Shown: positions 46,640-57,941, counted from the stretch's first letter. The stretch: DNA of 64,000 bases from Portunus trituberculatus (GCF_017591435.1 NC_059304.1:21369675-21433674), one strand, 5' to 3'. Translations and numbers: made by a program. Notes: generated by a model from the sequence alone, not told the origin.

Positions 46640-46860
46640 GATGGGAAGGAATTGATTTCCATATAGAATAGCTGATGAATGGAACGGACTCAGAAATTAG
46701 GTTGCTAGTGATAAGAGTCAATAGGGAGCCTTAAAAGAAGATTAGACAGGTACACAGACGGAGATGGTAGGTGAATATAGGTGGGTATAGAGGGACTAAT
46801 GGCCTGTAGTTTCCATAATTTTCTTACGGTCTGATGTTCTAATCGTGACACTCTCATCTC
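46640..46860 (+). repeat. Probable LINE 3' end remnant
   Basis: The text TGATGAATGGAACGGACT...AAAAGAAGATTAGACAGGTACA...GGAGATGGTAGGTG...GGACTAATGGCCTGTAG resembles the last codons and 3' UTR of CR1/L2-type elements. It shares its layout with 47750-47930. Called from pattern only. Confidence 0.45.
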
Positions 46861-47116
46861 TGGCCGATGCTTACAATTCACGTGAGAAAATAAATTCACG
46901 CGAGGACTTCTAATCTTCACTATTCTTCTACCAGGTCTCTTTGGAACTCGAACAGCAATAAAAGGGAAGCGAAACCAGCAAGTGTGTGGAACGAGTGAAG
47001 AGTATTGCCAGTTGTAAAAATAAAAGTGAAAGGTGCATTAGGAAACTGTGGCTTTTTATGGTACTGCACGTCACTCGGTGGTGCCAAGGAGCCTTACTTA
47101 TTAAGCTTGGATCTGG

Positions 47117-47117
<1 letters not shown>

Positions 47118-47159
<42 letters not shown>

Positions 47160-47200
47160 CAGAGATGCAAATAGGCGCCGGAACTTCTAAAAATAATAAA

Positions 47201-47263
<63 letters not shown>

Positions 47264-47374
47264 TACTATAGGAAACTTTCGGTCACTGAACACGTGGGTT
47301 AAAGATTATCATTCCTAACCAGCCAACCACCCATAGCCACCCTTTCTGAGTCACCGCCGTCCTCCTCACTCATT

Positions 47375-47414
<40 letters not shown>

Positions 47415-47460
47415 CATGTGTGAGGGCAAAAGGAGGATTGAACACACACACACACACACA

Positions 47461-47496
<36 letters not shown>
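47118..47496. repeat. Microsatellite cluster
   Basis: (AC)n 47118-47156, (GA)n 47202-47259, (GT)n 47373-47411, and (AC)n joined to (TC)n 47442-47496. Confidence 0.95.
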
Positions 47497-47499
<3 letters not shown>

Positions 47500-47749
47500 T
47501 ATTCACCTCACTTCACCGCTTTCACTCTCCCCTTACCCCCTCACACTCCCTCACTCTCTCACTCACTGGCTTTCCCTCACACACTGCCTCCCTCTTTCCC
47601 TTGACCTTGCACACGTTACAAAACATTGCAACTTTTCCTCTTTGCCTTCCTCTCTCCGTTTATCTATTCATTTACTTGCTTATTCACTTTATATTATCTT
47701 TTCTAGTCTCTCAAAATTGTAGGAGACATCAAACTGCGTAACTCAAGCT

Positions 47750-47930
47750 AATAAGGTAAGAACGGATGTAGCTAATTACTAATAGAAAAGGCTGTTGACG
47801 GTTGGTAGTGGTACAATATGGACAAAAGATTAGACGGCTGTATAAATGGAGATGGTAGATGGAAAGTGTCGGGGGTGTTGCATACAGGGACTGACCGTCC
47901 TGCAGCTTCACTTGTTCATATGTTCTGTGA
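47750..47930 (+). repeat. Probable LINE 3' end remnant
   Basis: ACAAAAGATTAGACGGCTGTATAAATGGAGATGGTAGATGG...ACAGGGACTGACCGTCCTGCAG aligns in order with the 46640 fragment. Confidence 0.45.
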
Positions 47931-48465
47931 GTGGTGAAAGAAATATAGACATAGGTGGTAAGTGAATTTTTTTTTTATAATCTGTTTATGTTAGAAGACA
48001 TACCTGTGGATAATAACGCAATGACATATGAAAAGCTGCAAGAAAAGGCGTCAGTCTTTAAAATGGTAGTTCCTTTATAAAGAATCTCTCTCTATTTCTA
48101 CTCCTCATCTCTCTCATACTTTTAAACTCTCCCTAGTGACTGACATGCAAACCTTTACGCATCATCACTTCCTTACTACTTGCGTACTGAAGACAGAAAG
48201 TAATCAGCACAAGCATTGATATTTCGTCGACACGTGAACAGAAAACGAGGTGCTGGCGGCGTATCTGGCGACTCTCTTATCTGCCTGTCATCGTGAGTGG
48301 GAGTTTGTCGAACCAGAGGTGGGGGTGTCGCAGCCTTGCAGGGCCGCCGGAAGCAGCAAGGCGAGGGTGCGGGAGAATGATAAGCCCTGGAAACCATGAA
48401 AATCGCACACACAATCATATGCGCCTCGAGATTCGCTACTTCCTCGCTGGAGTGTTCACGCATGT
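47931..48465. other. Intergenic, GC-rich right half
   Basis: 48230-48440 is GC-rich, but no splice pattern or domain could be recognised. Confidence 0.35.
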
Positions 48466-48515
<50 letters not shown>

Positions 48516-48516
48516 C

Positions 48517-48798
48517 CGGTACGTTAGAGCGCTGGCTTCACAAGCCAGAGGACCGGGGTTCGATTCCCCGGCCGGGTGGAGATATTTGGGTGTGTCTCCT
48601 TTCATGTGTAGCCCCTGTTCACCTAGCAGTAACTAGGTACGGGATGTAAATCGAGGAGTTGTGACCTTGTTGTCCCGGTGTGTGGTGTGTGCCTGGTCTC
48701 AGACCTATCCAAAGATCGGAAATAATGAGCTCTGAGCTCATTCCGTAGGGTAACGTCTGGCTGTCTCGTCAGAGACTGCAGCAGATCAAACAGTGAAA
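48517..48798 (+). repeat. tRNA-Val-derived SINE, family B, box A damaged
   Basis: Matches the 21370 copy except at the head, which reads CGGTACGTTAGAGCG where the intact copy reads CGGTAGCTCAGTGGTTAGAGCG. This is a 7-base loss in box A. Box B is intact (48557-48567). (AC)n lies on both sides (48467-48514 and 48798-48820). Confidence 0.87.
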
Positions 48799-49040
48799 CA
48801 CACACACACACACACACATATTCATCCCTCTGCTTCCTCCTCTTTCTCCTTCTCCTCCTCCTCCTCCTCCTCCTCCTCCTCCTCCTCCTCCTCCTCCTCC
48901 TCCTCCTCCTCCTCCTCCTCCTCCTCCTCCTCCTCCTCCTCCTCCTCCTCCTCCTCCTCCTCCTCCTCCTCCTCCTCCTCCTCCTGAAGGCCCCACCTGG
49001 AGAGAGACACCCATGGAAACTTAATATCACACAACCTCGC

Positions 49041-49078
<38 letters not shown>
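48798..49078. repeat. (AC)n, (CCT)n 148 bp and (AC)n
   Basis: (CCT)n at 48838-48985 is almost perfect. On the other strand it is an (AGG)n purine tract. Confidence 0.96.
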
Positions 49079-49079
<1 letters not shown>

Positions 49080-49800
49080 GTGGTTAGTGAAGCGAATACC
49101 AATTGGTGCTGAATCCTTGAAATTGCGCTGTGGTGTTTAGTTCCCAGTGGTGACAACAGCCTATAGTTTGTCAAGGTTTGTGATGTGGGTTGATTAAGTT
49201 ATGGGCGTGTGTCTGCTTCACTACCAATGCGCTGGTGTGTAGTACGTGCATATTTGCTTTTATTTGCGTGTTATTAGGAAGAGAAGTGTGAGTATTGAAA
49301 TGTTCCAGATTGTCAGTCAGTGCATTGTGGTTTAGCTTATTCAGATGCAGTTAGTAAAGTGTTGTTAGTCATGCGTGGCTGCGATGTGGTGTTGGTGTTG
49401 TCGTGTCGATGTATTTAGTTGCGTTTAGTTAGTTGCCTGTAGTTAGTCTGGCGTAGGTCACTGAGTGCGATGGTCATTTAATAAACAGTCAATAAACGAG
49501 ATTAAGTTATTAGTAGTTAGATTTAGTTATTCAGTGAATCTTTTTGTCTAATGTTTTTTTTTTTTTCTTTTTGGCTATGTTTGGCCTTTTTTCCCATCTC
49601 AAAAGTGTAGGTAATTGAATGTAAGTCTTCAATAAACAGTAGATTAAATAGAAGTATAATCAAGTATAGCTAAATGAAATGACATAAGTGCAATCATTCA
49701 TCATGTAGACTCATGGCTATACCAGAAGTTCCCTCAAGCCACCAGTGTACTACAACCAAGTAGAAAGATTAGGCACTAGAAGCTATTGGACGCACCCTAC
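49080..49800. other. Intergenic, nothing recognised
   Basis: AT-rich unique sequence with many GTTAGT/TTTAGTTA words. No gene is supported. Confidence 0.4.
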
Positions 49801-49895
49801 ACACCGCCCTCCAACCAGCACATCCCCTCACGTGGCGGCCCAGACAGACACCCATGAGTAACTTTTTGTCCCAGGCGAGGCGGGAAGTCCCTCTC

Positions 49896-49903
49896 TATAT
49901 AAG
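49896..49903 (+). promoter_or_regulatory. TATA box, possible promoter of the secreted-protein gene
   Basis: TATATAAG lies in a GC-rich setting. About 95 bases downstream a TGAG|GTATAT donor-like site closes a possible untranslated first exon (about 49925-49997). This would suit the gene whose coding starts at 52722. The linkage is inference. Confidence 0.35.
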
Positions 49904-50009
49904 CTACAGGCGTGAGATTTCCCTCCTACTTGGTGCTTGGACAGCTTCCGGCATCGTGCGCCTCCTGGGATAGAGTGGAATTCCCTCCCCTCCTGAGGTA
50001 TATACTCTT

Positions 50010-50520
50010 GTGTGGGTGGAATGGTGGAGAGGTGGTAGTAGATGGGTAGTGGAGTGGTGGAGTGGTGATAAAGTGACAGGGTGGTGTGGTAGAGTGGGTG
50101 CTTGATAGGATGGGCGGTGTGGTGGTGTGGTGGATGGTGTAGTTATGTGTGGTGGTGGTGTTTAATTGGATATGTTGTGGAGTGGTGGTGCAGTGACAGA
50201 GTGGTGTGGTAGGGTAGATACTTGCATGTTTGGGCGGTGTGGTGGTTGTGTGGTGGATGGTTAGGTGTGGTTGTGTGGATGAAAGATGGTTTTGTGGGAT
50301 GGATGGATAGTGAAATGGTGGAATAGTGAAGGGGTGGCGTGGTAGAGTGGATGTTTGGAGTGATGGGTGTGGTGGGGTAGTGCGGTGGTGGTGGTGGTGG
50401 TGGTGATGGATTGGATAAGTAGTGGAGAGGTGGTATAGTGAAGGGGGTGGTGTGGTAGGGTGAATGCTTGGATGGAGTGGTGTGGTGGGATGGTAGGTGG
50501 TAGGCAAGGGTTGTGGTGTG
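50010..50520. repeat. Degenerate TGG/GTGGTG-rich repeat
   Basis: Phrases such as GTGGTGTGGTAGGGTGGATGCTTGGATG recur about every 120 bp at 50080, 50195, 50335 and 50450. It is a diverged tandem minisatellite. Confidence 0.8.
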
Positions 50521-51046
50521 TGGTTAAGTACGTAGCAACAAGTATTTATCTAGCAAGGAAGTGAAAAAAAAGCTTCTTTACGTCTTATATTAGAGTTAAT
50601 TAAAGGAGCTTGTAATTAGAACATGAGGAAAATAAGGCAAGTTACAGTAATGTGGTGAGCCTCCACGTGACAGTCCCTGCATGAGACGTAACCATCTGTG
50701 CACCATACAAAAACAAACAAACAAACAAACAAAAAAAAAAACCCAGTCTAATCCTTTTCAAGCTCCCTAATGAAACCAAAAAAAAAAAAACCTTGACGAA
50801 CGAGAAAAGAAAAAAAAACATTAGTATTCTTATTATTTTTTCTCCTCCTTTCTGAAGCGATGGATACAAAAAAACAACCTTGGAAAAAAAATATATAAAA
50901 AGAAGGAAAACCACGTATTCATATTCTTCTCATTACTATTCTTCTATCCCTCCCAAGTGACATCTTTTTCCTTGAGTTTGTTGTGGTGAGTGAGAGGAAT
51001 CAATGGTTCGCTGATAGTCACCGCCAACACCTCGTCTGCTTCAGTG
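50521..51046. other. AT-rich spacer with poly-A runs
   Basis: Several A9-A12 runs between 50725 and 50890. No gene is seen. Confidence 0.45.
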
Positions 51047-51396
51047 TTAACTCCTTCAGTACTGAGGCGCATTTTTACCTTTTACCTCCAATCCTCACCT
51101 TTACCACTACTACTACATTTGCCCAAACTTGAAGGAGAAAATTGGAAAAACAACAACAATAATAACTATCTAAGAATTTTTTCGTGTGTTAGAATCCACT
51201 TGCTGTTCTAACCCCTCTAGTACTGAGATGCATTTTTACCTTGATTTTATTTGCATGAGGAGGGGTCTATGAAGGTCAGAGGATTAATAGCCAGTCTTTA
51301 CTATTCTAATCCCAACATGTGTTTCTGAAGCTGTATAAAATCGCCAAAATAGTAACCAGAATGAATATGTACACGCGTCCTGGTACTGAGGAGATT
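51047..51396 (-). mobile_element. Two family A MITE pieces
   Basis: A 5' fragment (51047-51086, TTAACTCCTTCAGTACTGAGGCGC) lies upstream of a longer copy at 51208-51396, which lacks part of its interior and has a diverged right end. Confidence 0.78.
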
Positions 51397-51524
51397 CATG
51401 TATGTGTCTGTCCTTCTTTCCTAGTGCTTCTGTTTTCCTGATACCCCATATTAATCTGGCTTTGTGTCCCTCGCTCTGGCTGGGTGAATAGACTCAGGTA
51501 AGAAGGAAAGAGGCATGGGAGGGA

Positions 51525-51891
51525 TGAGGATGATGATGATGAGGAGGAGGAGGAGGAGAATAACGAAGTAAAAGATATAAGTAAGAGGTGCATAAGGAAA
51601 AGAAAAATAAGTTGATGGTAATGGTAATGATAGTGAGGATGAGGAGGAAGAGGAGAATAACGAAGAGAAAAAAAGAAGTATGAGGTGGATAAGGATGAGA
51701 AAAAGATGGTGGTAACGGTGGTGATGATCATGATGAGATTGTTTACATCATACGATTGACTTTCTCCCAAACAAAGAACTGGTATAAATAACATGGTAAC
51801 AATCAAAACAGTAACAATAATAATATCAGTGCTAATTACTAGAGCAATAATAACAACAACAACAACAATAACAACAACAGTAATAATAATG

Positions 51892-51942
<51 letters not shown>

Positions 51943-51945
51943 GTA
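51525..51945. repeat. (GAT/GAG) and (AAT)n tracts
   Basis: A duplicated GATGAGGAGGAAGAGGAGAATAACGAAG phrase at about 51535 and 51640, then (AAT)n at 51886-51945. Confidence 0.85.
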
Positions 51946-52555
51946 ACATTAATAATTCTTCGCATGATTTCTTTTGATGAATTGGTAAATTATTCATGCT
52001 TTCGTTTTTTTGTTCTTGTTTTTACTTATTTCCGAGTTGTTGATTTTTTTCTACGTGGTAAATAAATGAACTCGTTAATTCATACATTTCAAGTAATATC
52101 CGGAGATTAATTGTTCCTATCTTAGCTTTTTTCTAGCTAACCCTTTACTTTTCATTATCTTACTCGTATTTCAATTCAAATATCTCAAGTAATTTTCAGG
52201 AGCATATCTTTTGATTAGGAGACGTGATACTAGTACTTTTCAATTTGTTTATTTTCTTCTCTCTCGCCTCTAATGGTTGATAATTTTGCTTCTGTTTCTT
52301 GCATTGATTAGGGAGATAAGGGAATGAGTAAAAAAAAATCCTACATCTCGTTTGAGTAAGAAGTAAAACATTCCATTAACTCTACTTTACTCTTCCTTCC
52401 CCATAACCATCTCTAGCATTCTAACAGTGACTGGCGGGATAGACACACTAACACACCGCACGTCACCTCCTGAAGCTTCTTAACTCGCTGTATTTTAAGT
52501 TAGTCTGTTTTTCATATATGTTTTTTAGTCCTAGTTTATTTTAGACAGCCCCTCC
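51946..52555. other. Intergenic or intronic, nothing recognised
   Basis: AT-rich unique sequence. Confidence 0.4.
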
Positions 52556-52559
52556 CCTT

Positions 52560-52635
52560 TTATTTTAGCACGGTATAAGGTCTGCCAAAAAGAATTTCAT
52601 ATTGTACTCTAGTCTCAATGTGACAATAAAGTTAT

Positions 52636-52678
<43 letters not shown>

Positions 52679-52690
52679 TCTTATCTTATC
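52560..52690 (+). repeat. Probable retroelement 3' end with (TTATC)n tail
   Basis: CTCAATGTGACAATAAAGTTATCC is followed by about ten TTATC units (52631-52690). An AATAAA-like end running into a short tandem tail is typical of non-LTR element 3' termini. It lies 30 bp before the start codon of the next gene. Confidence 0.5.
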
Positions 52691-52721
52691 TCATCTAACT
52701 AAACTTTCCCTCCCATGTGAG

Positions 52722-52865
52722 ATGTTGCAGCGGACGTGCTTGGTGCTGGCTGTGGTGGTGATGGTGGTGGTGGTGAGGCAGGCGGCAGCAGAGCCCCACT
52801 ACAAGGTGTATGATAAGGATGATGACTGCTCCACCACCATTCTGTACACCACCACCAAGGGAGAA
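52722..52865 (+). CDS. Secreted Thr-rich protein exon 1
   Basis: 48 codons: signal peptide then EPHYKVYDKDDDCSTTILYT. Donor GAA|GTAAGT, phase 0. Confidence 0.75.
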
Positions 52866-55800
52866 GTAAGTGTTTCCATTCCAGGGCTTCACTCACAGAC
52901 TCTCACTCAGTACTGGGATCATAGACTTCTGCCTCTGGGCTCTAGTTGAAGTTATGCGGGTGTTTTTAATGGTTCAAATGACAAGTTAACGAAATTTCTT
53001 ACACTATACACTTCTTTTAAAGGTTTCTAGTTTTAGTCATAACATAACATAACATAAATAATAGGATAACAAAGGGCCACCAGGGCCCATCTAGGTTATC
53101 CTGTATCAGTCGCACAGCGACCTCGTCATCAGTACTTAAAGATACACTTACAAGTACACAATACATTATATACTAATTCTAAATATTTGGCCCATTAACA
53201 GGGCTAAGTCCTGCAGCGAATTCCTCTACAATCTGTAATCCCCATACATGGGGATCATGTCTTGTTTAACTATAGTAAATTTCTTATAAAAACTATCATG
53301 CAGCGCTATACATAATTATAAATCTAATAAATTTAAGTGCTTATCTAATCTGTTTTTAAACATTGTCAAACTAGTGCTATTTACAACCGTCTCTGGCAAT
53401 GCATTCCAGAAGTCTACCACCCTATGACTAAAGAAATATTTTCTTATATCTAACCTGCAGCCTTGCTTTCTAATCTTCCTGCCATGATTTCTAGTCCTAC
53501 TTCCCTCCTCTAAGGTAAAGAAAGATCTCACATCTATGTAGTTTGTATCTGAGAACATTTTAAATAACTCTATCATATCCCTCTTATACATCTCCTCTCA
53601 AATGAAAACATGTTTAATTCCTTTAATCTATCTCTATACTCCAGGCGCTTTAATGCTGGTATCATCCTAGTTGCTCTTCTCTGAACTGCTTCTAACATGT
53701 TGATATCCTGCCTATAGTGGGGTGACCAGGCCTGTATGCAATACTCTAAATGGGGCCTAACATAGGAATTATATAAGCTACGCACCACTTCCTTACTTTT
53801 ATAACTAACATTTCTATTTATAAAACCCAGGATCCTATTTGCCCTATTTCTTGCTTCTAAACATTGCTTTGAAAATTTCATAGTCCTGTCTATCACTACT
53901 CCTAAATCCTTTCCTTCCTCTACTGCCTCTAGCCAACATCCCTCCATCTCATAGTTAAAGTTTGTGTTGTCTTTACCTAAATGCATAACCTGACACTTTT
54001 TAGAATTAAACTCCATCTGCCACCTGTCTGCCCATGCTATCAGCCTGTCCAGGTCTCGTTGTATTCTGTAATTGTCCTTTTCACCCTGTACTGCACATGC
54101 TATCTTAGTATCATCTGCAAACTTTGATACTTTGCTACTAATTCCTATATCTAAATCGTTAATGTACACCAAGAAAAGAAGAGGTCCTAGCACTGATCCT
54201 TGGGGTACCCACTAACCACTTCCTTCCACTCAGACATTGCCCCATTTAATACTACTCTCTGTTTCCTATCAGAAAGCCATTCACTAATCCAATCAACTAA
54301 CCTACCCCTATCCCATGTAGTCTCAATTTGTACACTAGCCTCCTATGCGGTACCTTATCAAACGCCTTGCTAAAATCTAGATATATAACATCTATGCTAT
54401 TTCCATCATCTAACTCCTTGGTAATATATTCTAAGATATCGAGCAAATTTGTAAGACAGGACCTCCCTGATCTAAAGCCATGTTGGGTATCTCTAATTAA
54501 TCTATTCTCATTTAAATGCTCCCAAATACTACCCTTAATGATTTTCTCTAGTATCTTACATACTATACTAGTTAAACTGATCGGTCTATAATTATTCGCA
54601 TCATCCTTCCTACCTTTTTAAATATTGGAGTAACATTAGCTAACTTCCAGTCCTGAGGTATCTCAGCAAACCTAAGTGATCTTTCAAAGATTAACTTAAG
54701 TGCTTCAGAAATACTGTCTACACCCTCCCTAAGTACTCTGGCATGTAGCTCATCAGGACCACTAGCTTTCCTATCGTCTAGTTCAAGAATAAATTTCCTA
54801 ATAATTCCCGGTTTTATATCAATATTTTCTAAAGCTCTTAAACTACTCGTCGCACTGTTTGTAACAGGATTTCCTATTCTTTCCTAGTAAATACTGAAGA
54901 AAATTGTTCATTCAATAATTCTACTATGTCTTCATTTTGATCCACTACTACACCATCTTTTCTGAGTGGTCCAATCCTATCCTTATTTCTTTTATCACTG
55001 ACCTTGTAATAACTATATAATTTTTGGGATCTTTACTCCCAGCTCTAGCTAGTTTTATCTCTGCCTGCCTTTTACTTTTTTTATAACCTTACTCAAATCA
55101 TCTCTGACCTGTCTGTACCTAATCAAATCTACATCTTCCCACTTTTCTGCAACTCTCTGTATGCCCTCTTCTTCTCTCTGATCTGGCTACCTATCTCATG
55201 AGTCCACCATAATGGCTTCCTGTTTCTCTGCCTTATATCTTTGTAAGGGATACACTGCATCACTATACCCTTTACTACAACCTTAAAAATATCCCACATC
55301 TCCTGTGCAGTTTTATTTCCAAAACTATCTTCCCAGTTTACCTCTCCTAATAACTGACGTAACCTACCATAATTGCCTTTCTGATAGTTTGGGACTCTAG
55401 TCTTATTCACTATATTATCCCTACTGGAATTAATGATAAATCTAATTATATGATGGTCACTGTTTGCTAAAGTCTCTCCTACCTCAACTTCCTTTAAACA
55501 ATGCTCAATATTTGTTAGTACTATGTCTAAAACCTTCCTCCCCCTAGTAGGTTTATCTACCATCTGCACTAAATAGTTATCCTGAAAACTTTCCATAAAC
55601 TTATTTTCACTAGCATCTCCTACCATCCTCTCCCAGTTTACTGACTTAAGATTAAAATCCCCTAAGATAATTGTCTGACTAGTACACCCCCTATTTATCT
55701 CATCTACCATAAGGTTGTCTACCTCTGCTGACTGGTTAGGTGGTCTATAAAAAGCTCCTACTCTAATAACCTTACTTTTGTTTACTCTAACATCCAGCCA

Positions 55801-57740
55801 TAAGGACTCTACTCTGTGATCTACCTTAATACCATTAACCTGACTGGAAATGAAGGATTTTTTTACATAAATAACTACTCCTCCACCTATCCTACCTTAC
55901 TAGTCGTAAGGGTTTCTAAGGGTGTTTTTACGGTTCAAGTGATAAATCAACGAGATCTCTTACATTATGCACTACTCTCAAAGGTATGTAGTTTTTTTTT
56001 AATTTTCATTCATACCATGAGGGTTTTTCACGGAAATTTATGGGCTAAAAGGGATACTTTTTATGGTACCTCCTATCTCAAAGCCCACCCGCTAGGAAAC
56101 CGTTGCCCCGAGTGAGGAAGCCCAACCTACACTTAGACCGTGGACAGGATTCGAACCCGTGCGCTTGGAGACCCCTCGGACCTCTAGGCACGCTTGGTTC
56201 CACTGTACCACGGCAGGCGTAAGAATTTCTAAGGGTGTTTTTACGATTCAAGCTGCTAGTTAACGAGATTTGTTACACTATTAGAGGAGAAACAGTCTTG
56301 ATAATCCGGTCAATCATCCATGTTGCCTTTCAAAATAGTCTTGGTGAGAAGGCAAAGGGTTTCTGAACATTGGGTTTAGTTCTCAGTCTCGAGTTGTTAG
56401 TTTCTCGTTAGGAGTGTCTTCAAAGGTTGCTGAGATGACTATTCCGGTCGTTGTGGGTGTTAGTCTTCATCTTTTCTCTGTTTTCACTCTTGTTGATGAG
56501 GAATCGTTGTTGAATCATTAAAACTGTATGTACTTTGAAAAAATATCATTGTAACATTAAAAGTAGCTGAGATAACGCTTAGCAGTAAACAATTAACCCC
56601 TTTCAATACCAGGATACATTTTTTGCCTTGATATTTGTGTACGATGATACCATTTTATTGACACTAGGAAGGGTCTATGGAGGTCAGAAGATTAATGTCC
56701 ACAGTCTACACCATTTTAATTCCGCTCATGAGTTTTTGAAGCTGTATAAAATCACCAGATTGTAAAGAGCATGAATATGGAAGCGCGTCATGTTACTGAA
56801 GGGCGTTAAGAAAAAAGCATAATTATTACAAATAAATACATACTTTTCTGCAAATTTACTTCCAGACAGAACAGACACCTCAGGGCACTAATAGTATCGC
56901 AACAACTGTTCTTAATGACTGTAAAGATTATTGAAGTATTTTAAGGATGATTTGTCTCCTTTCTAGTGAAGAAGCCCTGTTAAACCATCACTAAAGTTCA
57001 CTCCATTAACAATAGCACTAAGGTACATGATCTCTAAATTCACGCTGCTTTTACTGTTCCCTTGACCTTCCACCATCACACTCGGACACACCAGTTTTTT
57101 TTTTTCTTTATACAGTGTTGGCTTTTCAGGGAAATTTATGGGCAAAAGGAGGTTTTTTTGGGGGGTACCTCCATCTGAAAGTAACTGGTTCGGTATTAAC
57201 CCCTTCAGTTCCATGCCGCGTTTTCATGTTAATTCTACTTACTATTTGGTGATTTTATACAGCTTCAAAAACTTATGTGGGGATTGAAATAATAAAGACT
57301 CTAGCCATTAATCTTATGACTTCTATAGACCCTTTCTAATGCAAATAAAATGTCTAATCACACCCAATAATCACGATAAAAATGCATCTCAGTAGTGAAG
57401 GGGCTGACGTGCGACTGTCCTTCATTTCCTAGTGTTGTTGTTGTTCTTGTTTCTCCCACAGACGACCAAAACAGTTCACCAGGCGCGATATGTCATCACC
57501 TCCACTAAGACGGTGACGGAGACCACGCACGGCGACCACTACCAGTACGGCCACGTGCATACCAAGACCGTGACGGAGAACTGCGACGATCACACCCACA
57601 CTAAGTACGTGCTGAAGCCTGTGACGGTGACGGACAGCATCACCAAGTACGAGGACAAAGAGAAGACTGTAACGCACCTGAAGGAGACCACGGAGACGGT
57701 CACCAAGACGCACTGTGGTTACGGCTACCGGCACTACTGA
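52722..57740 (+). CDS. Small secreted Thr/Lys/Val-rich protein, 2 exons
   Basis: Exons 52722-52865 and 57462-57740 join in phase 0 to 140 aa. Residues 1-23 form a signal peptide with a valine-rich core and an AAA cleavage site before Glu24. The mature part has three Cys, many His/Tyr, and repeated TKTVTE-type motifs (STKTVTE, HTKTVTE, EKTVTH, ETVTKT). It ends CGYGYRHY. It looks extracellular: a beta-rich or extended, possibly glycosylated protein of cuticle, haemolymph or mucus. That is inference, and I recognise no named family. Splice sites are GAA|GTAAGT and CCCACAG|ACG. The 4.6-kb intron is full of mobile elements. Start chosen at the first ATG with a signal peptide, with G at -3. Confidence 0.75.
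52945..53035 (+). repeat. Family D repeat unit
   Basis: GGGTGTTTTTAATGGTTCAAATGACAAGTTAACGAAATTTCTTACACTAT aligns with the units at 55915, 56220 and 62199. Confidence 0.7.
53316..55080 (-). pseudogene. LINE reverse transcriptase domain (broken)
   Basis: Palm motifs DFSKAFDKVPH and FADDTKI are intact. Frames are split at about 54610, 54200 and 53580. The thumb and C-terminal region ends near 53316. Confidence 0.88.
55129..55898 (-). pseudogene. LINE endonuclease domain (partial)
   Basis: An apurinic-type endonuclease/exonuclease/phosphatase domain without its N-terminal third. GDFN and SDHH catalytic motifs are present. It belongs to the LINE at 53040-55898. Confidence 0.85.
55899..55990 (+). 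repeat. Family D repeat unit
   Basis: GTAAGGGTTTCTAAGGGTGTTTTTACGGTTCAAGTGATAAATCAACGAGATCTCTTACATTAT, cut off by the SINE that follows. Confidence 0.72.
55991..56215 (-). repeat. SINE family C, full length
   Basis: Minus-strand copy. The tRNA-like acceptor ends CCGTGG and CCACGG can pair, and box B GGTTCGAATCC is intact. A-rich tail at the left. Confidence 0.87.
56216..56375 (+). repeat. Family D repeat
   Basis: GTAAGAATTTCTAAGGGTGTTTTTACGATTC, then GAGGAGAAACAGTCTTG and the tail AAATAGTCTTGGTGAGAAGGCAAAGGGTTTCTGAA. Confidence 0.76.
56593..56809 (-). mobile_element. Family A MITE
   Basis: TTAACCCCTTTCAATACC to GTTACTGAAGGGCGTTAA, interior intact. Confidence 0.87.
57094..57182 (-). repeat. 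SINE family C, 3' fragment
   Basis: Poly-T then TATACAGTGTTGGCTTTTCAGGGAAATTTATGGGC, the 3' part of the family in reverse. Confidence 0.7.
57196..57406 (+). mobile_element. Family A MITE
   Basis: TTAACCCCTTCAGTTCCATGCCGCG to AGTAGTGAAGGGGCTGA, about 55 bp before the acceptor of exon 2. Confidence 0.87.
57462..57740 (+). CDS. Secreted Thr-rich protein exon 2
   Basis: 92 codons and TGA at 57738. Strong C/G third-position bias in ACG, GTG, AAG and CAC codons supports coding. Acceptor TTTCTCCCACAG|ACG. Confidence 0.78.
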   Translation, partial: TTKTVHQARYVITSTKTVTETTHGDHYQYGHVHTKTVTENCDDHTHTKYVLKPVTVTDSITKYEDKEKTVTHLKETTETVTKTHCGYGYRHY

Positions 57741-57865
57741 AGGAGGCGTTGATGGGGACGTGTGTGTGTCTGGGGTGGTTCACTGTTTAGCTTTTGAACT
57801 CTTGGATTGAATGTAAACGTATAACAACCTGAGGAAGCTGCTCTACTGAAGGAGGCCCTGAAGAG

Positions 57866-57870
<5 letters not shown>

Positions 57871-57941
<71 letters not shown>

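Larger units (their letters stand above)
53040..55898 (-). mobile_element. CR1-like LINE, 5' truncated, antisense in the intron
   Basis: On the minus strand the order is endonuclease then reverse transcriptase. Endonuclease (55898-55330): FYRPPN, ILGDFN, NSDHH. Reverse transcriptase: NYRPISLTS, QHGFRSGRS, YLDFSKAFDKVPH, FADDTKI. The C-terminal part (53591-53316) has FFSHRVVDFWNALPE. Several frameshifts and stops (for example near 53580, 54200, 54610 and 55080) make it inactive. The first part of the endonuclease is missing. The 3' end at 53040 carries three TTATG units. TAGTCATAA (left) and TAGTCGTAA (right) may be a 9-bp target duplication with one change. Confidence 0.88.

Noticed and set aside
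49926..50507. 193-codon His/Pro/Thr-rich minus-strand frame
   Set aside because: It follows the degenerate TGG minisatellite and has no unique coding part.
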